From: Neisseria chenwenguii
GTDB taxonomy: Bacteria; Pseudomonadota; Gammaproteobacteria; Burkholderiales; Neisseriaceae
Length of the DNA stretch: 64,000 nt
NCBI RefSeq assembly: GCF_002216145.1
Contig: NZ_CP022278.1
Location: 2,432,445 to 2,496,444, forward strand
Direction: 5' to 3'
Shown: positions 1-7,456 of the stretch, in pieces
How positions within the stretch are numbered: the stretch's first letter is position 1
Layout of the letters: each line of letters begins with the position of its first letter
Position numbers and translations under genes: made by a program
The notes under the pieces: generated by a model
The model's input: the letters and a program-made list of their open reading frames with translations, nothing else
Database searches by the model: none
Told to the model about the DNA's origin: nothing

Positions 1-1
1 C

Positions 2-706
2 TATGCCAGCGAAGTGGCGAAAAAAATCCGTGCCGAAATTTTTGCCGAAACGGGGCTGACAGCTTCGGCAGGCATCGCGCCCAACAAATTCCTCGCCAAA
101 ATCGCCTCCGACTGGCGCAAGCCAAACGGACAGTTTGTGCTGCCGCCTGAAAAAATCAGCGCTTTTCTGGAAACACTGCCACTGGGCAAAATCCCCGGCG
201 TGGGCAAGGTTACGCTGAAAAAAATGCAGGCACACGGAATGCGGACCGCCGGCGATTTGCGCCGTTTCGAGCGCGGCGAACTGCTGAACCTGTTCGGCCG
301 CTACGGTTACCGCCTCTACGATTTGGCGCGCGGTATCGACGAGCGCCCCGTCAAACCCGACCGCGAACGCCTTCAGATTTCTACTGAAATCACGCTGCCC
401 GAAGATCTGCCGCTGGCGCAGACTTTGGAACACCTGCCGCATCTGGCCGAAGATTTGTGGCGGCAGATGGTGCGTAAAAACGTCGAAGCGCAGGGCGTTA
501 CCCTCAAGCTGAAAACCTCCGATTTCCGCATCATCACCCGTTCGCTGACCTATTCTTCCGCGCTGCCCGACAGCACCTCGCTGCTCCTTGCCGCGCAAAC
601 GCTGGCCGCACGCATTCCGCCCCAGCGCGAAGACACGTTCCGCCTGATCGGCATCGGCGTCAGCCACCTTTTGCCCGAAAACCGCCAGCCGCCGCTTTGG
701 TTATAA
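2..706 (+). CDS. dinB: DNA polymerase IV, 3' part only (5' end outside window)
   Basis: Error-prone Y-family polymerase that copies past damaged bases. The frame is open from base 2 and the gene begins before the window, so the 234 residues seen are the C-terminal two thirds. The stretch TASAGIAPNKFLAKIAS followed by KPNGQF is the family signature at the palm/thumb boundary, and the helix-hairpin-helix IPGVGKVTLKKM follows. The rest is the little-finger domain. The protein ends in QPPLWL, which resembles the beta-clamp-binding peptide at the end of Pol IV. The N-terminal catalytic acidic residues lie outside the window and cannot be checked. A GTG at 14 is in frame, but the family signature continues upstream of it, so it is not the start. 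Confidence 0.93.
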   Translation, partial: YASEVAKKIRAEIFAETGLTASAGIAPNKFLAKIASDWRKPNGQFVLPPEKISAFLETLPLGKIPGVGKVTLKKMQAHGMRTAGDLRRFERGELLNLFGRYGYRLYDLARGIDERPVKPDRERLQISTEITLPEDLPLAQTLEHLPHLAEDLWRQMVRKNVEAQGVTLKLKTSDFRIITRSLTYSSALPDSTSLLLAAQTLAARIPPQREDTFRLIGIGVSHLLPENRQPPLWL

Positions 707-843
707 AGAAAGAAAAAAGCATTCTTTCCGATGCGGTAGCGAGGGGCGGACAATAATGAGGTGTGAGATTTTCAAACGGCCTTCTTAAATTGAATCAGGC
801 CGTCTGAAAAAATAAAACCAAAAACCAAAGGAACACCCAAACC

Positions 844-1575
844 ATGTCCTCATTCCGCCCTAAATTCTGGCAGATTCCCGCTGCTACCGAAGCCGACGAA
901 CAGCGCCTGCCCGAGTTGGCCGCCGCGTTGGAAGGCCGTCTGAAAGAGATTGCCGAACGCTTTCCGCAAGCCGTGTTCGCCTCCAGCCTCGCGGTTGAAG
1001 ACATGGTGATTACCGACACCATCTGCCGTCTGAAACTGCCGCTGCGCATCATCACGCTCAATACGGGCAAGCTCAACCCAGAAACCGCCGCGCTGATTGC
1101 CGAAACCGCCGCGCGTTACGGCATCGCGCTGGAAGTGTTCACGCCCGACGAAGCCGCAGCTGTTGCGTTTGAAGCTGAATTCGGTGCGGCGGCAATGTAT
1201 GAAAGCGTCGAACTGCGCCGCCGCTGCTGCCACATCCGCAAAATCGAACCTCTCAACCGCGCCCTCGCCGGTGCGCCTGCCTGGTTGACGGGGCAGCGGC
1301 GCAGCCAGTCGGATACCCGCAGCGAACTGGTGTTTGAAGAGCAGGATGCAGGCCGCGGCATCGCCAAGTTCAACCCGATTTTCGACTGGGAAGAAGCCGA
1401 CATTTGGGCATACGCCGAAACCCATGATGTTCCGCTCAATGCGCTCTACCATCAGGGCTATCCCAGCATCGGCTGCGAACCCTGTACGCGGCCGGTGAAA
1501 GAGGGCGAAAACATCCGCGCGGGCCGCTGGTGGTGGGAAAGCAAAGACAGCAAGGAATGCGGTTTGCACAAATAG
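844..1575 (+). CDS. cysH: Phosphoadenylyl/adenylyl-sulfate reductase, Fe-S type
   Basis: Reduces activated sulfate (APS or PAPS) to sulfite with thioredoxin in the cytoplasm, during assimilatory sulfate reduction. The 243-residue protein has the PP-loop-like segment SSLAVEDMV (about 47-55), the substrate-binding GQRRSQS (150-156) and a C-terminal ECGLHK whose Cys239 is the catalytic nucleophile. The pairs Cys128-Cys129 and Cys211/Cys214 are the four ligands of the [4Fe-4S] cluster found in APS reductases, so APS is the more likely substrate (inference from the family). ATG at 844 has an AAAGGA ribosome site. cysJ lies about 6 kb downstream, and no other sulfate-assimilation gene is adjacent. 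Confidence 0.95.
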   Translation: MSSFRPKFWQIPAATEADEQRLPELAAALEGRLKEIAERFPQAVFASSLAVEDMVITDTICRLKLPLRIITLNTGKLNPETAALIAETAARYGIALEVFTPDEAAAVAFEAEFGAAAMYESVELRRRCCHIRKIEPLNRALAGAPAWLTGQRRSQSDTRSELVFEEQDAGRGIAKFNPIFDWEEADIWAYAETHDVPLNALYHQGYPSIGCEPCTRPVKEGENIRAGRWWWESKDSKECGLHK

Positions 1576-1630
1576 GGATAAGACAACGCAATTCGGTTAC
1601 TGATTTTTCCAATTTTATTGGCGATAAATA

Positions 1631-1662
1631 AAAAGGCCGTCTGAATATTCAGACGGCCTTTT
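1631..1662. terminator. Inverted DUS hairpin between convergent genes
   Basis: AAAAGGCCGTCTGAA and its exact complement meet head to head around a two-base centre, with A-runs on the left and T-runs on the right. It can terminate both cysH (+) and the DUF945 gene (-). Confidence 0.8.
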
Positions 1663-1679
1663 AACGTTTATGACGGAAT

Positions 1680-3290
1680 TTATGGCTTGGATTTGGCGCT
1701 TTCCTGCTCTGCCGCTTCCTGTTTTACGGCCTCTTCATTTTCATTGAAGAGCGATTCATCGCCGATGTCGATTTCCTCTTCGTTTTCCAAGACCTTGCCG
1801 TTGAGTTTCAACTCGTTGTTTTTCAAGGTCAGATGGGTGTTGATATTGCCGTTGGTAACGGTCAGGTATTGCTCGGCAGCCATAGATTGGATGGTGCTGT
1901 CCACCATCATGCGCAGGGTTTCGTTGATGTCTTCGATGTCGGCCTGTCCGGCGGCTTCGTCTTCAGGATTGATGCTGAACAGACTCTGCGCTTGGTTGGC
2001 GGCAAGGGATTCGATCAACTTCTGCGGGACTTGGAGTTTGAAATCGGCTTGGGTTTTTTTCAGCATTCCGTCCAAGCTGTCCAAATCTTTTTGGGTCAAA
2101 CCGTTAAACGCCAGCTTGCCGCTTACGTCAACCAAACCGTGCGGCATGGTGAATTTGAAGGTTTTCACGTTCAACACGGGGTTTTGCGTAAACAGGCCGG
2201 AGGCTTTGGTTTTGACGGTTTGGATCAATTCGTCCTGAATCTGTTCTTCGCTCATTTCTTTACCGGCAACTTCGGCGAGCTTGGCTTTGAGTGTGGTCAG
2301 GCCGGCGGCGTCGAGGTGTTCGGCGGAAATATTGATGTCGAGCGGGCCGTATTTGTCTTCGCCGTAAGCGAGGGTTTCAAATTGGAAACGGCCTTCGCTG
2401 TTGATAAATTTGCCGGACTCGGCGGTATTGGTATCAAACTTGAGCTTATTGACTTCGATTTTCGAGGGCGCAATCGTACCGGTCGGGTTGATAAACGCGC
2501 CGATTTGCAGGTTGGTCACCATGTTGACCAACTCGTTGAGTTTCAGGTTGTAATCGATGCCTTCTTTCCATTGCAGCATGAATTTATCGACGGCGATGCT
2601 GCTTTTGCCCAAAGCGATTTTGTTTTGGCCTTCGGTGGTTTCGGATTGGAAACTGAGGTTTTCCATGGTTACGTCGCCTTTGTCGGCAAGTTTGACTTGC
2701 AGCGACGGGGCGGCGTAATCGTGTTTGTAGGATTTGAAGCCGTCGTCGTAGGCGGTTTCGCCGCTCAGACCTTTCCATTGGATTTTGATGCCGGAAAGCT
2801 CTTCGTAGTCAAACGCGGGCATTTCCATCTTCATCACGCCGTTGCCGTTGAAATGGATGGTGTTGGTCATTTTCAACGGTGTTTCGGTGCCGAAGAAGCG
2901 GGCGAGGGCTTTGGTGGTTTCGGGGGAATATTTAAACTCGGTTTCCACCTGCGCGCGCGTACCGAAGCCGCCGGCAAACGGGCCGTGTTTGACGTGGTTG
3001 ACGATGGTAACCGGCTCGATTAAGACGGTTTTGAGGTTGTCGGGCAGGTATTTTTGGGTATTGAGAAGCAGGGTCGGCTTCACGCGCACGACCATGGTTT
3101 CCGTGGCGCTAAACCAGCCGCGCTCGTATTTGTGCGATTCGACGGTGAGAAAACCGGATTCGTTTAACAATTTCTGCTGCGCGGTCAGGCTTTCTTCTGC
3201 TTTGATACCGAAGTAGTAGGGCGTGCCGAGACCGACGGCGGCGGCCGCTACGGCAATCGCGGCCACGGTCGGGATGAGAAATTTTTTCAT
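1680..3290 (-). CDS. DUF945 (YdgA-like) family protein
   Basis: 536-residue protein of the DUF945/YdgA family; function is not established. Residues about 5-25 form one hydrophobic segment after MKK, a membrane anchor or uncleaved signal. The next part (YYFGIKAEESLTAQQ, then the conserved Y-x-R-G-W-F-S-A-T segment) is the family's N-terminal signature. The bulk is a long periplasmic, beta-rich region, and the C-terminus is acidic and ends in a Glu/Lys-rich tail. It is transcribed toward cysH and separated from it by a DUS hairpin. It is probably a single-gene unit exposed in the periplasm (inference). Confidence 0.82.
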   Translation of the reverse strand: MKKFLIPTVAAIAVAAAAVGLGTPYYFGIKAEESLTAQQKLLNESGFLTVESHKYERGWFSATETMVVRVKPTLLLNTQKYLPDNLKTVLIEPVTIVNHVKHGPFAGGFGTRAQVETEFKYSPETTKALARFFGTETPLKMTNTIHFNGNGVMKMEMPAFDYEELSGIKIQWKGLSGETAYDDGFKSYKHDYAAPSLQVKLADKGDVTMENLSFQSETTEGQNKIALGKSSIAVDKFMLQWKEGIDYNLKLNELVNMVTNLQIGAFINPTGTIAPSKIEVNKLKFDTNTAESGKFINSEGRFQFETLAYGEDKYGPLDINISAEHLDAAGLTTLKAKLAEVAGKEMSEEQIQDELIQTVKTKASGLFTQNPVLNVKTFKFTMPHGLVDVSGKLAFNGLTQKDLDSLDGMLKKTQADFKLQVPQKLIESLAANQAQSLFSINPEDEAAGQADIEDINETLRMMVDSTIQSMAAEQYLTVTNGNINTHLTLKNNELKLNGKVLENEEEIDIGDESLFNENEEAVKQEAAEQESAKSKP

Positions 3291-3421
3291 TGCTTCGGGT
3301 CGATGTTGGGTGGTTCAAAAAAGGGCAAGGATAGCACTTTTTACAGGCTTTGTGTTGCGCTTAGGACAGACGGGAGGAATATGATAACGAAAGGATTTTT
3401 GCATGGAATTTTGTGCGGATA

Positions 3422-3474
3422 CCGTCTGAAAAACGGTTTGCAGACGGCATTTTTTCAGATTTTCAGACGGCCTC
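3422..3474 (-). terminator. Compound DUS hairpins downstream of mogA
   Basis: Three DUS cores, two of them inverted around a 6-base loop (CCGTCTG ... CAGACGG), lie just after the mogA stop codon. The arrangement can fold into alternative hairpins. Confidence 0.5.
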
Positions 3475-3478
3475 GGGC

Positions 3479-4057
3479 TTATTTCTGCTTAGGGCGGAAC
3501 GCTTTGCTGATGCTTTCGTCGGTTTCGATAAATGCGCCGCCGATTAAATCGACGCAGTAGGGAATCGCGCTAAACAGGCCGTGCACCTTGATTTCACCGT
3601 TTTCCCCACGCACGCCGCCCAGCGTTTCCGCAATCGCCTTCGGGCGGCCGGGCAGGTTTACAATCAGGCATTTGCCGCGGATTCCTGCCGTCTGCCGCGA
3701 CAAAATGGCGGTCGGCACATAATAAAGGCTGATTTGGCGCATCTGTTCGCCGAAGCCGGGCATTTCTTTGTCTACGACGTTTAAAGTCGCTTCGGGCGTG
3801 ATGTCGCGCGGGGCGGGACCGGTGCCGCCGGTAGTAAAAACGAGGTCGCACAAATCTTCGTCGGCCATTTTTTTCAGCGTATTTTCGATAACGGCCTGCT
3901 CGTCGGGAATCAGCGCTTCCACAAACCGAATCGGATTTTTCACGGCTTTTTGCAGCCAGTCTTTCAGCGAGGGAATACCTTCGTCGGCATAAACGCCGCT
4001 GCTGGCGCGGTCGCTGGCGGAAACGAGGCCGATGGTGACGGAGGGTAGGGGATTCAT
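3479..4057 (-). CDS. mogA: Molybdopterin adenylyltransferase
   Basis: Adenylylates molybdopterin before molybdenum insertion by MoeA, in the cytoplasm. The 192-residue protein shows the MogA/MoaB-fold signatures: LVSASDRASSGVYADE near the N-terminus (11-26), TTGGTGPAPRDITPEA (75-90) and a proline/arginine-rich LPGRPKA in the C-terminal half. It fits the E. coli Mog length and begins with ATG at 4057. The other cofactor genes moaD, moaE, mobA and moeA form an operon about 57 kb away in this window, so the pathway is split. It sits between the DUF945 gene and ruvB with a DUS in each gap, so it is probably its own transcription unit. Confidence 0.9.
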   Translation of the reverse strand: MNPLPSVTIGLVSASDRASSGVYADEGIPSLKDWLQKAVKNPIRFVEALIPDEQAVIENTLKKMADEDLCDLVFTTGGTGPAPRDITPEATLNVVDKEMPGFGEQMRQISLYYVPTAILSRQTAGIRGKCLIVNLPGRPKAIAETLGGVRGENGEIKVHGLFSAIPYCVDLIGGAFIETDESISKAFRPKQK

Positions 4058-4133
4058 CGTGATTCCTTGTGTGTCGTTTGTCAGGCCGTCTGAAAATTCA
4101 AGAGGTTAGAACGAAACGGCGGAAGAGATGTTT

Positions 4134-5168
4134 TCAGGAACGCGCTGATTTCAAACCGAAATGCAGATACGCGCGCTCGGTAGCCATACGCCCGCGCGGG
4201 GTGCGTTGCAGAAAACCCTGCTGAATCAGATACGGCTCGATGACGTCTTCAATCGTGTCGGTAGATTCGCCGATGGCCGCAGCGACGTTTTCCAAGCCGA
4301 CCGGCCCGCCGCTGAATTTGTGCAGGATCGCTTCGAGAAATTTTCTGTCCATCACGTCCAAACCCTGCGCATCAACGTCCAGCATACTCAAGGCTGCATC
4401 GGCAACGTCGGCATCAATCACGCCGTTGTGTTTCACGTCGGCATAATCGCGCACGCGGCGCAGCAGGCGGTTGGCAATCCGCGGCGTTCCGCGGCTGCGC
4501 TTGGCTACTTCCATTGCGCCTTCGTCGCCCATCTCAAGCTGCAAAAGTTGCGCCGAACGGCGGACAATAGTTGCTAAGTCTTTGTTTTCATAAAATTCCA
4601 AACGTGCCACAATCCCGAAGCGGTCACGCAGCGGATTGGTCAGCATCCCCGCGCGCGTGGTCGCGCCGACCAGCGTAAACGGCGGTAAATCAATTTTGAC
4701 AGAACGCGCCGCCGGCCCTTCGCCGATCATGATGTCCAACTGATAATCTTCGAGGGCAGGGTAGAGAATTTCCTCAACTACGGGGCTTAAGCGGTGGATT
4801 TCGTCAATAAAAAGAACATCATGCGGCTCAAGATTGGTCAGTAGCGCCGCCAAATCGCCGGCGCGTTCCAACACCGGGCCGCTGGTTTGACGCAGATTGA
4901 CGCCCAATTCTTTGGCAATAATGTGCGCCAGCGTCGTTTTGCCCAAACCCGGCGGGCCGAACAAAAGCGTATGATCCAGCGCTTCGCCGCGTTTTTTCGC
5001 CGCTTGGATAAAAATTTCCAATTGTTCTTTGGCTTTCGTTTGCCCGATGTAATCGGTAAGCGTTTTCGGGCGCAGGGCGCGTTCCAACAATTCTTCCTGC
5101 GGAGAAAGGTTCTGCGCCGTTACGATACGCTGTGGCCGGGCGGCGGTAAGATTGTCTGTTTGCAGCAT
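4134..5168 (-). CDS. ruvB: Holliday junction branch-migration ATPase RuvB
   Basis: Hexameric motor that moves Holliday junctions with RuvA and delivers them to RuvC. The 344-residue protein has the full order of motifs: Walker [10 protein letters not shown] (71-79), Walker [10 protein letters not shown] (119-127), sensor GATTRAGML (168-176), then the AAA+ lid and the C-terminal winged helix ending [16 protein letters not shown]. It matches the family length. ruvA and ruvC are not in this window. The upstream gap contains a decayed DUS (one base off: GGCCGTTTGAA). Confidence 0.98.
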   Translation of the reverse strand: MLQTDNLTAARPQRIVTAQNLSPQEELLERALRPKTLTDYIGQTKAKEQLEIFIQAAKKRGEALDHTLLFGPPGLGKTTLAHIIAKELGVNLRQTSGPVLERAGDLAALLTNLEPHDVLFIDEIHRLSPVVEEILYPALEDYQLDIMIGEGPAARSVKIDLPPFTLVGATTRAGMLTNPLRDRFGIVARLEFYENKDLATIVRRSAQLLQLEMGDEGAMEVAKRSRGTPRIANRLLRRVRDYADVKHNGVIDADVADAALSMLDVDAQGLDVMDRKFLEAILHKFSGGPVGLENVAAAIGESTDTIEDVIEPYLIQQGFLQRTPRGRMATERAYLHFGLKSARS

Positions 5169-5238
5169 AATATTCGGAAATTAAAAGATTTTTCAAACGG
5201 CCTGAATGCTTTTCGACCGTAAACAACGAAAGCGTATT

Positions 5239-5544
5239 CTAACCGCGTATTTCGCGCCAAGCCAGATAATCGCGCAACGGCGGCATCGGCGGATTGATGC
5301 AGTGCGGGCAAACGCCGGTAATGTCTTCATCGTCGCTGTCGATATGGAAAGCGTCCGGATCAAAGCGAACCTGCTGCAAAACCGCCTGCGCCAAAGCCTG
5401 CGCCTGAACAACGTCAAATTCAAAACGATCGAGAATTTCATTAAGCAGCGAAAATTCGCCGGCGCTGAAACCGCTGGAATTTTGCGTAATCAGGTGTTGG
5501 TAATCCTGATTGGGGATTTTGAGGAGCAGATGGGGCTGGAGCAT
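5239..5544 (-). CDS. Small acidic hypothetical protein with a CPHC motif
   Basis: 101 residues that I do not recognise as a named family. There is an N-terminal helical region (about 10-60, repeated LAQA patches), an acidic stretch DSDDEDITG (69-77), then Cys79-Pro-His-Cys82 and a proline-rich segment NPPMPPL. A single C-x-x-C could bind metal or be redox active; a second pair is missing, so a complete zinc site would need dimerisation (inference). Codon use matches its neighbours. It lies upstream of ruvB on the same strand with a gap of about 70 bp. The ribosome site before ATG 5544 is weak, so the start is uncertain. Confidence 0.6.
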   Translation of the reverse strand: MLQPHLLLKIPNQDYQHLITQNSSGFSAGEFSLLNEILDRFEFDVVQAQALAQAVLQQVRFDPDAFHIDSDDEDITGVCPHCINPPMPPLRDYLAWREIRG

Positions 5545-5605
5545 GATGGAATGGACTGGTAAATTTTAGACTTTTTGCATTATATCACATTAATTCCTTA
5601 GTTCG

Positions 5606-5621
5606 CATAATGTATATTATG
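5606..5621. promoter_or_regulatory. AT-rich inverted repeat CATAAT-N4-ATTATG
   Basis: A perfect 6+6 bp inverted repeat in the AT-rich 5560-5700 gap between the divergent CPHC protein (-) and rbfA (+). It could be an operator or a promoter element. No regulator family was recognised. Confidence 0.35.
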
Positions 5622-5775
5622 TAAAATTATATTTAGCTATTCACAATTGGTCAACGGCGTGATTCTGGCCTGCGAGGCGGCGTTTTTGTTTAAATTAATT
5701 TGTGCTGTTTGACATCATCAAATACCACCTTCATTCCCAACCTTTTTCAGACGGCCTTAAACAGCCGATTTCCGC

Positions 5776-5781
5776 TATAAT
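5776..5781 (+). promoter_or_regulatory. Candidate -10 box for rbfA-truB
   Basis: TATAAT lies about 60 bp before rbfA; there is no good -35 at the usual distance. The assignment rests on the -10 hexamer and position only. Confidence 0.35.
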
Positions 5782-5837
5782 AACGCACTTACAGCGACTT
5801 AGGCCGTCTGAAACGGCCGCTCTCTCAAGGATTTACC

Positions 5838-6209
5838 ATGCGAAAACCCCAACGCGGCTACGCCCGCCAAGACCGTGTTCAAGAACAAATCATGCGCGAG
5901 CTGGCCGAGCTTGTCCGCACCGGCCTGAAAGACCCGCGCGCGGGCTTCATCACCATCAACGAAGTGGACGTTACCCGCGATTACAGCCACGCCACCGTAT
6001 ATTACACCGTTTTGAACGACGGCACCCGCGAAGTCACCGAAGAAGCGCTGGAACACGCCAAAGGCTATCTTCGCACGGAATTATCCAAAAGAATCAAACT
6101 CTTCAAAACGCCCGAGCTGCATTTCAAATACGACGAATCGCTGGAACGCGGCATGAGCATTTCCAGCCTGATCGATAAAGTGGCCGCGGAAAAACCGGTT
6201 GAGGATTAA
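5838..6209 (+). CDS. rbfA: 30S ribosome-binding factor A
   Basis: Binds immature 30S subunits and helps 16S rRNA maturation. The 123-residue protein has the family core: an N-terminal basic helix (RQDRVQEQIMRELAEL), then GLKDPRAGFITINEVDVTRDYSHATVYYTV, the KH-like fold signature with the Asp-Pro-Arg loop. ATG 5838 follows AAGGATTTACC, a usable ribosome site. truB follows after 55 bp. rbfA and truB are adjacent in many proteobacteria, usually with infB upstream, but here infB is not in the window. Confidence 0.96.
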   Translation: MRKPQRGYARQDRVQEQIMRELAELVRTGLKDPRAGFITINEVDVTRDYSHATVYYTVLNDGTREVTEEALEHAKGYLRTELSKRIKLFKTPELHFKYDESLERGMSISSLIDKVAAEKPVED

Positions 6210-6219
6210 CATTAGAACA

Positions 6220-6250
6220 AAGGCCGTCTGAACACTTCAAGACGGCCTCA
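6220..6250 (+). terminator. DUS-based hairpin between rbfA and truB
   Basis: AGGCCGTCTGAA and an imperfect complement (one extra base) around a short loop. It may weaken rather than stop read-through into truB. Confidence 0.45.
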
Positions 6251-6264
6251 ATCAAGAAAACCCC

Positions 6265-7176
6265 ATGCAAAACAAACCCCTAAAACGCAAAATCAGCGGT
6301 GTTCTGCTGCTCGACAAACCGCTCGGGCTTTCAAGCAACACTGCGCTGCAACAGGTCCGCCGCCTTTACCGCGCCGAAAAAGCGGGGCATACGGGTGTAC
6401 TCGACCCTCTGGCGACGGGGCTTCTGCCCATCTGCTTCGGCGAGGCGGCGAAGTTCGCCCAATATCTGCTCGACGCAGACAAAGCCTACACCGCCGAAAT
6501 GCGGCTGGGCGAAGCGCGCAGCACGGGCGATTTGGAGGGCGAAACCGTGGCGACGGGGCGCAGCGGCGTTTCGCTTGCAGAATTTCAGACGGCCTGCAAG
6601 GCGCTGACGGGCGCGATTCGGCAAGTTCCGCCGATGTTTTCCGCCTTGAAACACGAAGGCAAGCCGCTTTACGAATACGCGCGGCAAGGCATTACGATTG
6701 AGCGCAAACCGCGCGACATCACCGTTTACTCAATTGATATTGTTGAATTTAATGCGCCTCAAGCGCGGATAGACGTGCGTTGCAGCAAGGGTACTTATAT
6801 CCGCACGCTGAGCGAGGATCTTGCCAAACAATGCGGCACACTCGCCTGCCTCACCGCCCTGCACCGCACGGAAACCGCGGGTTTTACCATCGCAGAAAGC
6901 CACACGCTCGAAGCGCTTGAAAAACTGGCAGAAGCCGAACGCGACGCGCTGCTGCTGCCTTGCGACGTTTTGGTGCGCCACCTGCCGCAAATCACTTTGA
7001 ACGATAAAGCGGTGGAAATGCTGAAATTCGGCCAACGCCCGCAGTTTGGCGAAAACATCGGCCATGAAACGCCCATCCGCGTGTACGGCCGCAACGGCGC
7101 GTTTGTCGGCCTAGTGCAATACCAAAAAGAAACAGGCCGTCTGAAAGCACTGCGGCTGATGAATACGGCGGGGTAA
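6265..7176 (+). CDS. truB: tRNA pseudouridine(55) synthase
   Basis: Makes pseudouridine 55 in the T-loop of tRNAs. The 303-residue protein has the motif-II loop GHTGVLDPLATG with catalytic Asp47, the LLDKPLGLSSN segment (15-25) and the motif RCSKGTYIRTLSEDLA in the middle, with a C-terminal domain that fits the longer TruB forms. It is downstream of rbfA and probably partly cotranscribed. An internal DUS at about 6590 encodes FQTA, a common way neisserial genes carry uptake sequences. Confidence 0.97.
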   Translation: MQNKPLKRKISGVLLLDKPLGLSSNTALQQVRRLYRAEKAGHTGVLDPLATGLLPICFGEAAKFAQYLLDADKAYTAEMRLGEARSTGDLEGETVATGRSGVSLAEFQTACKALTGAIRQVPPMFSALKHEGKPLYEYARQGITIERKPRDITVYSIDIVEFNAPQARIDVRCSKGTYIRTLSEDLAKQCGTLACLTALHRTETAGFTIAESHTLEALEKLAEAERDALLLPCDVLVRHLPQITLNDKAVEMLKFGQRPQFGENIGHETPIRVYGRNGAFVGLVQYQKETGRLKALRLMNTAG

Positions 7177-7206
7177 AAAACTGCCGTTTTTCTGTTTTTC
7201 CGTTTA

Positions 7207-7245
7207 AGCCGTCTGAAAATCCCGACACTTTTCAGACGGCCTTTT
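7207..7245 (+). terminator. Inverted DUS hairpin after truB
   Basis: GCCGTCTGAAAA and TTTTCAGACGGC pair around an approximately 10-base loop, followed by CCTTTT. Confidence 0.7.
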
Positions 7246-7380
7246 CGCATTCCACCCTGCCCTACATCCAAAACTTATAACGAAATCATCTTATATTAAA
7301 ACCAAGCATTCTTTCCTTTTTTCAGACGGCCTCTTTAAAGTAACGCCGTCAAATCAGGCTGTGTTTTTGCGTTTCAAACG

Positions 7381-7431
7381 CCGCCGTAAAACATTACCCG
7401 CCCGCCGTAAAAATTACGATAAAACGGCGGT
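7381..7431 (+). promoter_or_regulatory. Repeats and hairpin in the cysJ leader
   Basis: Two near-identical direct repeats, CCGCCGTAAAACATTAC (7381) and CCGCCGTAAAAATTAC (7402). The second also pairs with ACGGCGG at about 7424-7430. They end about 25 bp before the cysJ start. They may be a regulator site (CysB would be the obvious candidate) or an RNA hairpin in the leader; this is inference. Confidence 0.35.
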
Positions 7432-7456
7432 ACGCATGAGAAAAAAAGGAACCTCC

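Noticed and set aside
1833..3023. 396-codon plus-strand frame opposite the DUF945 gene
   Set aside because: Antisense shadow with biased composition (Gly/Phe/Val) and no start signals.
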